Shown here: piece by piece, positions 36,265 to 47,700 of the stretch
Layout: each line of letters starts with the position of its first letter
Position numbering within the stretch: position 1 is the first letter of the stretch
Source of the DNA: Desulfobulbus sp.
GTDB taxonomy: Bacteria; Desulfobacterota; Desulfobulbia; Desulfobulbales; Desulfobulbaceae
DNA length: 61,874 nucleotides
Direction: 5' to 3'
Assembly: GCA_003604995.1 (NCBI GenBank)
Contig: QZJD01000094.1
Location: forward strand, 1-61,874
Translations under genes and position numbers: made by a program
Notes under the pieces: model-generated
The model's input: only the letters and a program-made list of their open reading frames with translations
Told to the model about the DNA's origin: nothing
Database searches by the model: none

Positions 36265-36360
36265 ATTGTCAGTCCCGCAAAAAGTGTAAAAACGACGCCG
36301 GCAAACCTTGTAAGGTATTGAATCTCGGTTGCGGATGCGCGGATTTTCGTGTTTTACGGG
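36265..36360 (+). repeat. Dispersed intergenic repeat, copy 6 (upstream of rpsO)
   Basis: In the 257-bp truB-rpsO gap, oriented with rpsO. It carries GTCCCGCAAAAAGTG, AACGACGCCGGC, CCTTGTAAGGTATTGAATC, GCGGATGCGCGG and a TTTTCGTGTTTTACGGG tail. It is the best match to copy 2 before mce. Confidence 0.55.
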
Positions 36361-36476
36361 CTTATCATATATTGGCGGCTGAACAATGATGTTTTGTTTC
36401 AGTTGCCGGTTTTTCATGGTATAGAGTGGCTAACAACCTTCCGGAAGGAAGAAGAAGGGAAACATGGAGGTGCATT

Positions 36477-36746
36477 GTGGCACAGGAAGCAACAAAGAAA
36501 AAAGAAATCATTGAAAAATTCAAGACACACGACACTGATACCGGTTCCTCGGAGGTGCAGATCGCTCTGCTATCCGAGCGGATCACCTATTTGACGGACC
36601 ATTTCCAGACGCACAAGAAAGATCATCATTCCCGTCGCGGTCTGCTCAAGCTGGTCGGTCAGCGCCGAAGTCTGCTCAATTATCTCAAGTCAAAGAATAT
36701 TGACCGGTATCGGACCCTGATCAAGGAACTGGGCATCCGGAAGTAA
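36477..36746 (+). CDS. rpsO: 30S ribosomal protein S15
   Basis: The 89-residue uS15 has the standard length and motifs [35 protein letters not shown] and LLNYLKSKN. The GTG at 36477 is the start: GGAGG at 36466-36470 is spaced 6 nt away and the first residues ([11 protein letters not shown]) match the family. It binds 16S rRNA helix 22 and precedes pnp, the conserved rpsO-pnp arrangement. Confidence 0.96.
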   Translation: MAQEATKKKEIIEKFKTHDTDTGSSEVQIALLSERITYLTDHFQTHKKDHHSRRGLLKLVGQRRSLLNYLKSKNIDRYRTLIKELGIRK

Positions 36747-37116
36747 CGGAACCAGTGGTATTCGGTTCGGACAGCAGGATGTTCGCTGTCCGGCGTGGCG
36801 TGTTTCCGCGCGGACAGGGTATTGCCCTGGCGCGCGGCCGGATTTGTTCCTCGGCCATCGTGCCGGGGGCGCATCTGCAGGCGTTCAGTCAAGAGCGGCC
36901 GGTGGGTAAGAACAAAAAAACCAAAGGGAGCCGACTGGCGGGTCCCTCACGGAGTTCCTGTCTTTATTGAAGACCGGACGCTCTGAACGCTTTCAATGGT
37001 CAACTTTGCGAGAACCGCGAATTTGACGCCGACAGCCTCTCGGGCCTTGAGCATCTCAGGGGCGGATGGTCGGCGTTGCGGGTTTTGCGAGGTTGCCGAA
37101 TTCGCGAGGTAAATGC
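36747..37116 (+). promoter_or_regulatory. Long rpsO-pnp leader with hairpin and repeat
   Basis: This 370-bp gap holds no gene. A stable hairpin, CGGACAGC at 36768-36775 with GCTGTCCG at 36785-36792, follows the rpsO stop, and a copy of the dispersed repeat occupies the last 100 bp. In enterobacteria the pnp leader is cleaved by RNase III at a stem-loop and repressed by PNPase; a comparable role is possible here but not shown. Confidence 0.45.
37000..37100 (+). repeat. Dispersed intergenic repeat, copy 7 (upstream of pnp)
   Basis: Oriented with pnp and ending 17 bp before its start. Elements: ACTTTGCGAGAACCGCG, TTTGACGCCGACAGCC, TTGAGCATCTC, GGGGCGGATGGTCGGCGTTG and GGGTTTTGCGAGGTTGCCG. It resembles copy 5 before nusA most closely (GGCGGATGGTC core). 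Confidence 0.55.
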
Positions 37117-39201
37117 ATGCACAAAAAAGTATCAGCTGAGATCGGCGGCAAGGTCATCACCTTCGAGACCGGCAAGCTGGCGAAGCAGACCGACGGTTCG
37201 GTCGTGGTTTCCTGCGGTGACAGCATGGTGCTGGTCACCGTGGTCGCCGAAAAAACGGAAAAAAACATGGGGTTCATGCCCCTGACCATCGAGTATCAGG
37301 AGCGGATGTACGCCGCCGGCCGGATTCCGGGCAGTTATTTCCGCCGGGAGATCGGACGGCCCAGCGAAAAGGAAGTTCTGACCTGCCGGCTCATCGATCG
37401 GCCGCTGCGTCCGCTCTTTCCCAACGGCTACATGAGCGAAACCCAGGTCATCGCCACGGTCTTTTCCGCGGATCCCGAGTTTGATCCCGATGTACTGGCG
37501 ATGAACGGCGCCTCTTTTGCCCTGACCCTGTCCGACATCCCCTGGGCCGGCCCGGTGGCCGCCGCCCGCGTCGGCTATGTGAACGGTGAATATGTCCTGA
37601 ATCCCACCGCCAGCGAGCTTGCCCAGTCGGCCATGGATATCGTCGTCGCCGGCACCGGCGCCGCAGTAGTCATGGTTGAGGGGCAGGCCGGGGAGTTGAG
37701 CGAAGAAGTGGTGCTCGACGCCATCTTTTTTGCTCACCGGGGTATTCAGCCGCTTATTGCCCTGCAGAACGAGCTTCGCGCCGAGATGGGCAAGCCCAAG
37801 CGCCAGGTGACTCCGCCCGCGGTCAATGAGGCGCTCAAGGCCAGGGTAGAGGAAGTAGCCGCCGCCGGCATCGAAGAGGTGGTGACCACCACCGACAAGA
37901 TGACGCGCTATGCCCGGTACGATGCCCTCAAGGCAGAAGTGCTGGCCCAGATCGACCCGGAGCTGTACGCCAGCGAGGCCGAGGTCTACGGTCTGCTGGA
38001 CGGCTATAAGAAACGGATCATGCGCGATCGGATCGTCAGCAAGGGCGAACGCATCGACGGCCGTTCCTTTGCCGATGTCCGGCCCATCAGCTGCGAGGTG
38101 GGCATTCTGCCTCGTGCGCACGGCTCGGCCCTGTTCACCCGCGGCGAAACCCAGGCGCTGGTTATCGGTACCCTGGGCAGCGAGCGGGACGAGCAGCACC
38201 TGGAAGGGCTCGCCGGCGATGTCTACCGCCGCTTCATGCTCCATTACAACTTTCCGCCGTTCTGCGTCGGCGAAGTGCGCATCCTGCGCGGGCCGAGCCG
38301 CCGCGACATCGGTCACGGCAACCTTGCCCGCCGAGGCGTTCAGGCGGTCCTGCCCGACGCCGGGGCCTTTCCCTATACCATGCGGGTGGTGTCCGAGGTC
38401 CTGGAGTCCAACGGCTCCTCGTCCATGGCCACCGTCTGCGGTGCGAGCATGGCCCTGATGGACGCCGGCGTGCCGCTGAAGGCACCGGTTTCCGGCGTGG
38501 CCATGGGGTTGATCAAGGAGGGAGACCAGGTGGTGGTCCTTACCGACATCCTCGGTGACGAGGATCATCTGGGCGACATGGATTTCAAGGTGGTGGGTAC
38601 CCGGGAGGGCATCGCTTCCCTGCAGATGGACATCAAGATCGAGGGCGTAGACCGGGAGATCATGAAACGGGCGCTGGCTCAGGCCCGCGACGGCCGCCTG
38701 CACATCCTGGACAAAATGGCCGAGGCCATCTCCGTCCCCCGCAAGGATGTTTCGGAATACGCACCGAAATATATCACCATCAAGATCCATCCGGACAAGA
38801 TTCGGGAAATCATCGGCCCCGGCGGCAAGGTGATCCGGGAGATGAGCACCGAGTTCGATGCCAAGATCGACGTGGACGATGACGGCACGATCAAGATCTT
38901 TTGCAGCAACGACGTCTCGGCCAAGGCCCTGAAGACGAGGATCGAAGAGATCGCCGCCGTACCCGAGGTGGGCAAGATTTACGAAGGGGTGGTGCGGACC
39001 ATCAAGGATTTCGGCGCCTTTGTTCAGATCCTGCCGGGCACCGACGGCATGGTTCATATCTCGGAACTCGCGAACAAGCGAGTGGAAAAGGTGACCGACG
39101 TCCTCAAGGAAGGGGATACGGTCCGGGTCAAGGTGGTTGAGATCGACAACCGCGGCCGGATCCGGTTGAGCCGCAAGGCCGTTCTTGAAGAGAACGAATA
39201 A
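37117..39201 (+). CDS. pnp: Polyribonucleotide nucleotidyltransferase (PNPase)
   Basis: The 694-residue phosphorolytic 3'-5' exoribonuclease. Two RNase PH-like cores (about 10-230 and 310-540; PLTIEYQERMYAAGRIPGSYF, GETQALV, LPDAGAFPYTMRVVSEVLESNGSSSMATVCG), an alpha-helical linker, a KH domain (IREIIGPGGKVIREM) and a C-terminal S1 domain (GVVRTIKDFGAFVQILPG). ATG 37117 has GAGGT 6 nt upstream. An intrinsic terminator follows. Confidence 0.96.
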   Translation: MHKKVSAEIGGKVITFETGKLAKQTDGSVVVSCGDSMVLVTVVAEKTEKNMGFMPLTIEYQERMYAAGRIPGSYFRREIGRPSEKEVLTCRLIDRPLRPLFPNGYMSETQVIATVFSADPEFDPDVLAMNGASFALTLSDIPWAGPVAAARVGYVNGEYVLNPTASELAQSAMDIVVAGTGAAVVMVEGQAGELSEEVVLDAIFFAHRGIQPLIALQNELRAEMGKPKRQVTPPAVNEALKARVEEVAAAGIEEVVTTTDKMTRYARYDALKAEVLAQIDPELYASEAEVYGLLDGYKKRIMRDRIVSKGERIDGRSFADVRPISCEVGILPRAHGSALFTRGETQALVIGTLGSERDEQHLEGLAGDVYRRFMLHYNFPPFCVGEVRILRGPSRRDIGHGNLARRGVQAVLPDAGAFPYTMRVVSEVLESNGSSSMATVCGASMALMDAGVPLKAPVSGVAMGLIKEGDQVVVLTDILGDEDHLGDMDFKVVGTREGIASLQMDIKIEGVDREIMKRALAQARDGRLHILDKMAEAISVPRKDVSEYAPKYITIKIHPDKIREIIGPGGKVIREMSTEFDAKIDVDDDGTIKIFCSNDVSAKALKTRIEEIAAVPEVGKIYEGVVRTIKDFGAFVQILPGTDGMVHISELANKRVEKVTDVLKEGDTVRVKVVEIDNRGRIRLSRKAVLEENE

Positions 39202-39221
39202 GCGCCGGCGGTACGAAATTC

Positions 39222-39258
39222 AGGCCGGTTTCTCGCCCAGGGGAACCGGCCTTTTTTT
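39222..39258 (+). terminator. Intrinsic terminator after pnp
   Basis: AGGCCGGTT (39222-39230) and AACCGGCCT form a 9-bp perfect stem with a 12-nt loop, followed by a run of T to 39258. It closes the tRNA/rimP-to-pnp transcription unit. Confidence 0.9.
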
Positions 39259-39353
39259 ATGGATTTCCAGTACCGTGCAGTATACGCCCCTCCCACGGTG
39301 AGAGGGCGAATAAGCAGGGATTTTTCCGCACGGACCCATTAGCAGAGGATGGC

Positions 39354-39815
39354 ATGGAGCTGATCGACGTACAGTTTGCCTGGCTGGCGCCGGAGGAAAA
39401 CGGTGACCTGGCGCCGCCCCGCTACCACTCGGATCTTGCCTCAGGCATGGATGTCGCGGCGGCGGTGACCGAACCGGTGGTCATCGCGCCCGGCGAGATC
39501 CGCCTCATCGCCACCGGTTTTGCGGTGGCGCTGCCGGCCGGTTTCGAGCTGCAGGTCAGGCCCCGCTCCGGTCTGGCCATCAAGCACGGGATCACCGTGG
39601 TCAACGCGCCGGGCACCATTGATGCCGATTATCGGGGAGAGGTGCGGATCGGCCTGATCAATCTGGGCCGGGAACCGTTCACCATCCGCCGGGGCGACCG
39701 CATTGCCCAGCTTGTCCTGGCCCCGGTTTGCCAGGCCAGCCTGAGGGTCGTGGCCGCTCTGGACCCGACCGGGCGCGGCAGCGGTGGTTTCGGGCATACC
39801 GGGATAACCGGCTGA
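39354..39815 (+). CDS. dut: dUTP diphosphatase
   Basis: The 153-residue trimeric dUTPase hydrolyses dUTP to dUMP and keeps uracil out of DNA. All five motifs are visible: SGMDVAA, PRSGLA, GTIDADYRGE, RGDRIAQLVLAPV and GRGSGGFGHTG. No SD of strength is seen. It follows the pnp terminator and is followed after 28 bp by an MBL-fold gene. Confidence 0.94.
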   Translation: MELIDVQFAWLAPEENGDLAPPRYHSDLASGMDVAAAVTEPVVIAPGEIRLIATGFAVALPAGFELQVRPRSGLAIKHGITVVNAPGTIDADYRGEVRIGLINLGREPFTIRRGDRIAQLVLAPVCQASLRVVAALDPTGRGSGGFGHTGITG

Positions 39816-39843
39816 TCCTGGTCTGCAACGGGCGCGGCCGGTC

Positions 39844-40632
39844 ATGCGAATCTGTGTCCTGGGCAGCGGCAGCAGGGGCAACTGTACCCTGGTGGAAGCT
39901 GGCGAGACAGTGCTGCTCATCGACAACGGTTTTTCCGGGGCGGAGATCCGCCGGCGCCTGTGCGCCATAGGTCGTGGTCCGGAAATGCTCACCGCGATTC
40001 TGGTGACCCATGAGCACAACGATCATGTCGCCGGGGTCGGGGTGCTCTCCCGGCAGGCCTCCGTGCCGGTTTACGCCAATCCGGCCACGCATGGGGCCGC
40101 CGAGGGGAGGATGGGCAAGGTGTTCACGCGCAGGGACTTCGGCACCGGCGAACCGTTTGTGATCAATGATCTGCGGATCCACCCCTTTGCCGTGTCCCAC
40201 GACACGGCCGATCCGGTGGGCTTTGTTCTGAGCGACGGCCGTTGCCGGGTGGGGTACTGTACGGATACGGGAAAGATCACCACCCTGATCGAGCACCATC
40301 TTCGCGGCTGTCATGCCTTGGTCCTGGAGAGCAATCATGATCCGCGGATGCTGCGTGACGGACCCTATCCGCCGAAACTCCAGCAACGGGTCCGCTCCAG
40401 TCAGGGCCACCTGGCCAATGAGGATGCCGGCAAATTTCTGAAAAAAATTGCCGCCGGTAACAGCCAACTGAAGCAAGTGGTGCTCGCCCATCTGAGTGAG
40501 ACCAACAACCTGCCAAGCCTGGCGATGGAGGCTGTCAGGATGAATCTGGCCGGTGATTTCGAGCGGCTGCGGATTATTGCCGCGGGACAGAACCGGCCGT
40601 GCGCCCTGCTGGACGTGGGATTTGATTATTAG
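39844..40632 (+). CDS. MBL-fold hydrolase of the YycJ/WalJ type
   Basis: The 262-residue cytoplasmic protein starts with ICVLGSGSRGNCTLVEAG, the signature of YycJ-like metallo-beta-lactamase-fold nucleases, then has the metal motif THEHNDH, later SHDTADPVGF, YCTDTG, ESNHDPRML and the C-terminal HLSETNN. Family members have been linked to DNA mismatch or cell-wall functions in Gram-positives; the role here is unknown. Confidence 0.85.
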   Translation: MRICVLGSGSRGNCTLVEAGETVLLIDNGFSGAEIRRRLCAIGRGPEMLTAILVTHEHNDHVAGVGVLSRQASVPVYANPATHGAAEGRMGKVFTRRDFGTGEPFVINDLRIHPFAVSHDTADPVGFVLSDGRCRVGYCTDTGKITTLIEHHLRGCHALVLESNHDPRMLRDGPYPPKLQQRVRSSQGHLANEDAGKFLKKIAAGNSQLKQVVLAHLSETNNLPSLAMEAVRMNLAGDFERLRIIAAGQNRPCALLDVGFDY

Positions 40633-40666
40633 AGGAAGAACGGGTATATAGAGTAAGGAGGGGGCG

Positions 40667-41515
40667 ATGAATTTCGGCGATTTACCAGAAAAATACAGTA
40701 ACTACCGGCAGGCGCGTACCGTGATTCTGCCGATTCCCTATGACAACACCTCGACCTGGCTGAAGGGCGCGGATCGCGGACCGCAAGCCCTGCTGGAGGC
40801 ATCGGCGAACATCGAGCTGTTTGATATCGAGACCGGAACCGAGGTGTTCCGCACCGGTATCTGCACTCTGCCGCCGGTGGTCTGTCCGGACGATCCCGGC
40901 CAGATGGCGGAAGAGGTCAGAGCCCAGGCCGAACCGCATTTCGAGGCGGGCAAGTTCGTCGTCGGGCTTGGCGGCGAGCATTCGGTGACGGTGGGGCTGG
41001 TACGGGCCGCCTTAAACCGTCATCCCGGCCTGAGCGTCCTCCAGTTCGATGCGCACAGCGATCTGCGCAAGGAATACGAGGGCAGTCCCTACAACCATGC
41101 CTGCGTCATGGCCCGGGTCAATGAGATGTGTCCCTCCGTCCAGGTGGGGATCCGGAGCATGGACAAGGCGGAATGGGACAACGCCGACCGCGACCGCATC
41201 GTCTTTGCCCATGACCTGCACAAACTGGGAATGAATGCCGCCGGTGACGCCCTGGACCTGCTCACCGACAAGGTTTACCTGACCATTGACCTCGACGTGC
41301 TGGATCCGGCCTTCATGCCGTCCACCGGCACGCCGGAACCGGGCGGCCTGGATTGGTACACCCTGACCGGCCTGATCCGGCGAGTGGCGCGGGAGCGGAC
41401 CATCGTCGGCATGGACGTGGTGGAACTCCTGCCGCGTCCCGAGAATCCTGCCCCGGATTTTTTGGCGGCCAAGCTGGTGTACCGGACCTTGAGCATGATT
41501 TTTGCCAAGGAATAG
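40667..41515 (+). CDS. speB: Agmatinase (ureohydrolase)
   Basis: The 282-residue ureohydrolase has Mn-binding motifs GGEHSVT, DAHSDLR and DLDVLDPAFMPSTGTPEPGGL. It would convert agmatine to putrescine and urea. SpeA, which makes agmatine, is encoded directly downstream, and a DHS-like gene follows, so it is assigned to polyamine synthesis rather than arginase. A good AAGGAGGGGG site precedes ATG 40667. Confidence 0.9.
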   Translation: MNFGDLPEKYSNYRQARTVILPIPYDNTSTWLKGADRGPQALLEASANIELFDIETGTEVFRTGICTLPPVVCPDDPGQMAEEVRAQAEPHFEAGKFVVGLGGEHSVTVGLVRAALNRHPGLSVLQFDAHSDLRKEYEGSPYNHACVMARVNEMCPSVQVGIRSMDKAEWDNADRDRIVFAHDLHKLGMNAAGDALDLLTDKVYLTIDLDVLDPAFMPSTGTPEPGGLDWYTLTGLIRRVARERTIVGMDVVELLPRPENPAPDFLAAKLVYRTLSMIFAKE

Positions 41516-41580
41516 ACATTGCGTCCTGGGGACAGCAAGCAATCTGTCCCCAACTGACTACAGGTCCCAAGGAAAACAGG

Positions 41581-43515
<1,935 letters not shown>

Positions 43516-43553
43516 GCAGCGCTGCTGCCCGACGCACCACAAGGAGAACAACC

Positions 43554-44573
43554 ATGAAACAGCAACTGCTCAGCCAGGAAGTACAGCAAATCGACATCAC
43601 CAAATTCGACGCCCGGCCGATCATCGACGCCTACCGCCACACCGCCTTCCAGGCGCGCAACCTGGCCACGGCGGCGGACATTTACCATCGGATGCTGGAG
43701 GACCGTGACTGCACGGTGATCCTCACCCTGGCCGGCTCCTTGTTCAGCGCCGGCCTGAAAGATATCGTCGCCGAGATGATCCGCAGCAACATGGTGGACG
43801 CCATCGTCTCCACCGGCGCGATCATCGTGGACCAGGACTTCTTCGAGGCCCTGGGCTTCCGCCACTACATCGGCTCGCCGGTGGCCGACGACAACGCGCT
43901 CCGGGAAATGGCCATCGACCGGATCTACGATACGATGATCGACGAGGACCAGCTGAGGGTCTGCGACTTCACCACCGGCGAGATCGCCGATTCCCTGCCG
44001 CCGGAGCCCCACTCCTCCCGCCAGTTCATCCGGGCCATGGGGGCCTACCTGGCGGAGAAGGGGGTGAAGTGCAAACAGTCCGTGGTGCATGAGGCGTACG
44101 TGCACGACGTGCCGATCTTTGTCCCGGCCTTTTCCGACTGCTCCGCCGGCTTCGGCCTGGTGCATCACCAGTGGCAGCACAAGGACCGGCATCTGACCAT
44201 CGACTCGGTGCGCGATTTCCGGGAGATCACCCAGATCAAGCTGGCGGTGGCCGACACCGGGCTGCTCATGCTGGGCGGCGGCGTGCCGAAGAACTTCACC
44301 CAGGATATCGTGGTGGCCACCGACATCCTCGGCGAAACCCGGCCGATGCACAAGTACGCGGTGCAACTCACCGTAGCCGACGAGCGCGACGGCGGGCTGT
44401 CGGGCTCCACCCTCAAGGAGGCCTGCTCCTGGGGCAAGGTGGACATCAAGTACGAGCAGATGGTCTACGGCGAGGCGACCCTGACCTTTCCGCTCCTGGC
44501 CAGCGATGCGTACCATCGCGGCGCCTGGCGGCAGCGCGAAGGAAAGAGGCTGGCGCGGATTTTTGACAAGTAG
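43554..44573 (+). CDS. Deoxyhypusine-synthase-like polyamine enzyme
   Basis: The 339-residue protein belongs to the deoxyhypusine synthase family. It has SLFSAGLKDIVAEMIRSNMVD, VSTGAIIVDQDF, GGGVPKNFTQDIV and EACSWGKVDI, whose Lys at about 295 corresponds to the catalytic Lys of DHS. Bacteria lack eIF5A, so the enzyme must transfer an aminobutyl group from a polyamine to another acceptor; homospermidine formation from putrescine is the favoured role for such bacterial homologues. Position directly after speB-speA, which supply putrescine, supports this. AAGGAGAA precedes the start. Confidence 0.85.
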   Translation: MKQQLLSQEVQQIDITKFDARPIIDAYRHTAFQARNLATAADIYHRMLEDRDCTVILTLAGSLFSAGLKDIVAEMIRSNMVDAIVSTGAIIVDQDFFEALGFRHYIGSPVADDNALREMAIDRIYDTMIDEDQLRVCDFTTGEIADSLPPEPHSSRQFIRAMGAYLAEKGVKCKQSVVHEAYVHDVPIFVPAFSDCSAGFGLVHHQWQHKDRHLTIDSVRDFREITQIKLAVADTGLLMLGGGVPKNFTQDIVVATDILGETRPMHKYAVQLTVADERDGGLSGSTLKEACSWGKVDIKYEQMVYGEATLTFPLLASDAYHRGAWRQREGKRLARIFDK

Positions 44574-44583
44574 CGGTTGAGCC

Positions 44584-44661
44584 GTAGGGGCAGACCCCCG
44601 TGTCTGCCCTGTTCAGGGTTTATCGCCGAAGAGGGGTGGTCACGGGGGGGGCCGCCCCTAC
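44584..44661. repeat. REPIN-like inverted repeat (GTAG-headed)
   Basis: The left half GTAGGGGCAGACCCCCGTGT continues to CTGCCC and forms GGGCAGAC/GTCTGCCC, an 8-bp hairpin with a GTAG head. The right half ends in GGCCGCCCCTAC, the inverted head. Two opposed REP-like units around an unrelated spacer are typical of REPIN/BIME elements mobilised by RAYT transposases; no RAYT gene is in the window. Confidence 0.7.
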
Positions 44662-44787
44662 CGCAGCGGAACCTATCATACCCTCGGTATCAATATTGAT
44701 GCGATCGATGCGCGTGCATGGGCCAGGTTATTGATGAGCTGCCAGTACCTGCCCTAGCCGATGGTTTTTCCTCCTCTGTTCCGCTTA

Positions 44788-47700
44788 TTACGGCAAGGAC
44801 GGATAGTCTGCCGGATTCTGGGTTATCTTTTGCAAACGGAAGGCCTCGTTGGCGTAACGCCAGTCAAAGCGGAAGGTGTCCATGTAGATGAGCGGGCCAG
44901 CAGAGTAGTTTTCATTCATCACCTTCAGGTACACCTTCAGGGTCACATCCTGGACCCGTTCTGCATGGGCACCGGTGCTCGGGTACTCCATGGGGCCGTC
45001 AACGGAATATTCCTGCCGTTCGAGCATGGGCGAATCCCACAGCAGAATTGTCCCCTCGTAGAGGGCGACCCGGTCCACCCGGACGATGGTCTGGCCGCCG
45101 GATCCACCAAGCCCTACTTCGAGCAGGAACGAATCCAGAAACCCGCCCACCGGGTCCACCAGAAAACCGGCCACCTGCCCGGCCGCGTCCACGATCTCGC
45201 CGGCAGTGCCGAGGTTGGAAAAGGCGATGTCCAGGAGACTGAATTCCGTACTGACGCTGTAATAATACCACTTGCGGCCGTCGAGCCGCAGGGTGATGGA
45301 GCTGAACTCGGCGGCGTCGCCGCTGAGGGTGTAGAGTATACTGCCCTGAAAATCAAAGGCGCCGTAGGTGGTGGTGATCTTGTAGCTGGGCGCGTCGAGA
45401 AAGCCGGGAAAGGAGTCGACCCGGTTCCAGGCGGCATGGGTCCAGTTGCCCAGGTCCGGGTCGCCTTCGCTGCTCGGCGGGATGGGCGGAAGGTCCGTTA
45501 CGCCGAGATCCAGGGTTCCGGCGCTTAAGCTGAAATTTTTCTGCCGGGACTGATAGCCGTCCTTGCTGAAGAACGCTGAGTAGGTGCCGTAGGGAAGATC
45601 ATTGAGGGAATAATTGCCGCCGGAGTCGGTGGTTGCTTCCAGCCCCGTGCCCAGGATGAGGAATGCGGCATCGGCCAAGGGGCTTGCTCCGGAAACCACC
45701 TGGCCGGAGATGACGCCGCGCTCGGTGGGGGTGAGGGAAACCGGGCCCAAGCTGTTGCCGCCGCCGTGGATTTCGATGGTGCCCGTCGCCGGCTCGTACC
45801 CGAAGGCGGTGAGGGTATAGCCGTAAACCGCCGGCATGATCTCCTCCAGAAACAGGCCGGTTTCATCGCCCCGCCCCAGATATTCGCGGGAACCGTCCTG
45901 CTCCGCCAGCGTCAGTTCTATCCGGTTGGGCACGGGATGCAATGTCCCCCCTCCCACCGCATCGACAACATTCACCGTCAGGTCGCCGGGCGGATCCAGG
46001 GTGAGCACGAAAGTCGCTCCCGGCACGGTGATCTCAGGGGCATTCGTGGCGTAGCCGTATTTGGACAGGTGGAAGGTGTAGGTGCCATCCGGCAGGCGGA
46101 AGCTGATCTCACCGTTCGCGTCGGTTTCATTGATCAGGACGAGGTCATGACTGGTGCCGTCCACTGTCATCATCTGCAGTACCGGGACGCTCACCAGCGC
46201 GTTGGGCAACGGCTCGCCGCTTACCCGGTCCTGGACGGTCCAGGTAAAGAGATCCGCGTCCGGCGGATAGACCGGGGTACGGACGGGATAGCGCACCAGG
46301 GATTGCACCTGATTGTTGCCCTGCCAGTAGCTTTCCGTAACCTGCAAGGTCAGGGATGGCAGGGCGGTAAGATACTCCGGCGTGCTCAATTCGGAAAAGG
46401 TTACCTCCTGATGCTGACCCGGGGCAAGCGGCCCGATGGGTTCGGAATAGGTCGATCCGCTATAGGTCAGGCTGAGTGTCGCCTGGGTGCTGGCGGCTTC
46501 ACCCCGGTTAAAGACCCGTGCCAGGAGCCAGATTTCCCCGTTCAGCGAGGCGATGCCCGGTGATTGGATGCTGTGGGGCACCGACACCACCAGATCCGGC
46601 TGACCCGAGGGGAAGTCGTCGGCCAGATGCCGGCAGAACAGCCGGCGGTAGCCTCCGTCCGGGGCCCAATCGACGCTGAAAAAGAAGGTCGTCCGGCGGC
46701 CGTCCACAAAGACATGCGGATGCATGGCCACATCCGATCCTTCCTGGTTGATCCGCATGGCGGGAAGCAGGAGCCTGCCGTCCAGGCGAAAGACCGCGTA
46801 ATTGAGAACGGGATGCAAGCCGGACCCGCGCCAGGCGATACGGATGATGTCCGCACTGTCAAGGGTCACCATGTGGCCCTGCGAAGGGGTATCGACGACC
46901 AGCCCGTCCACCGTTACCTGCCCCTTGAGGCTGCAATCCGGATTAAGCAGGAAAAACCGGTAGGCGTCGACATAGTTGGGGAGTGACGCCAGAAGGCCCT
47001 GCGGCGTGGGGAGCAGCTGGTAGGCATACTGGTCGTTGACGGAGCCGAGCCGGTCGGTGTAGTCAACCAGATTTTCCCGGGTGCCGCCCGTCGTCCATCG
47101 CGACAGAAAGGTGCCGTTGCTGGTCTTGTAAAAGTCGCTGTACATGAGAAAGAGTCGGTCAAGGGCAGGATCGTAGGACGCGGCGAAATATTCCCAAAGG
47201 CCGGTGCCGCTCACCGGCCTCGGCACGGCCTCCCAGGCGCGGGCGTCGCTCACGTCGGTGTAGATCCCGCACCAGATCGCCCCTTCGGACAGGGCGGCAA
47301 AGATGGTTCTGCCGTCCGTGGTGCGAGCGGCCCACAGGGATTTGAAGTCCTGCGAGTAAGAGGAGCGCTCGGTCATGATCGGGCCGGCGCTGATGATCTT
47401 CCCCTGCCGGTCCAGGACATAATCGTGCAGAACGGCCGGATTGTTTGTGCTTATCCCATCCCACTGCGTGGCCAGCACCTGCAGCCCTCCCTCCTCCCGG
47501 GGAATGAGGGCGAAGCGGTAATAGGCCGCGTCATCGTCCGACCTGGTAACCGTCGCGAGCTGGAAAGGCGGGATCATGGTCCTGCCCTCGAGGCTGGTTT
47601 TTATGACGAACAACCGCCGCTCCTCATTGGTAATGGCATAGTGGGCATAGGCGATCCAGTAGCCGTCATCCACCTGGACGACGCGGGTCTGCCGGAGCTC

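Noticed and set aside
44574-44787. CRISPR-like or phage attachment site in the repeat-rich gap after the DHS-like gene
   Set aside because: Only one inverted pair is present with no regular spacing; it fits a REPIN better.
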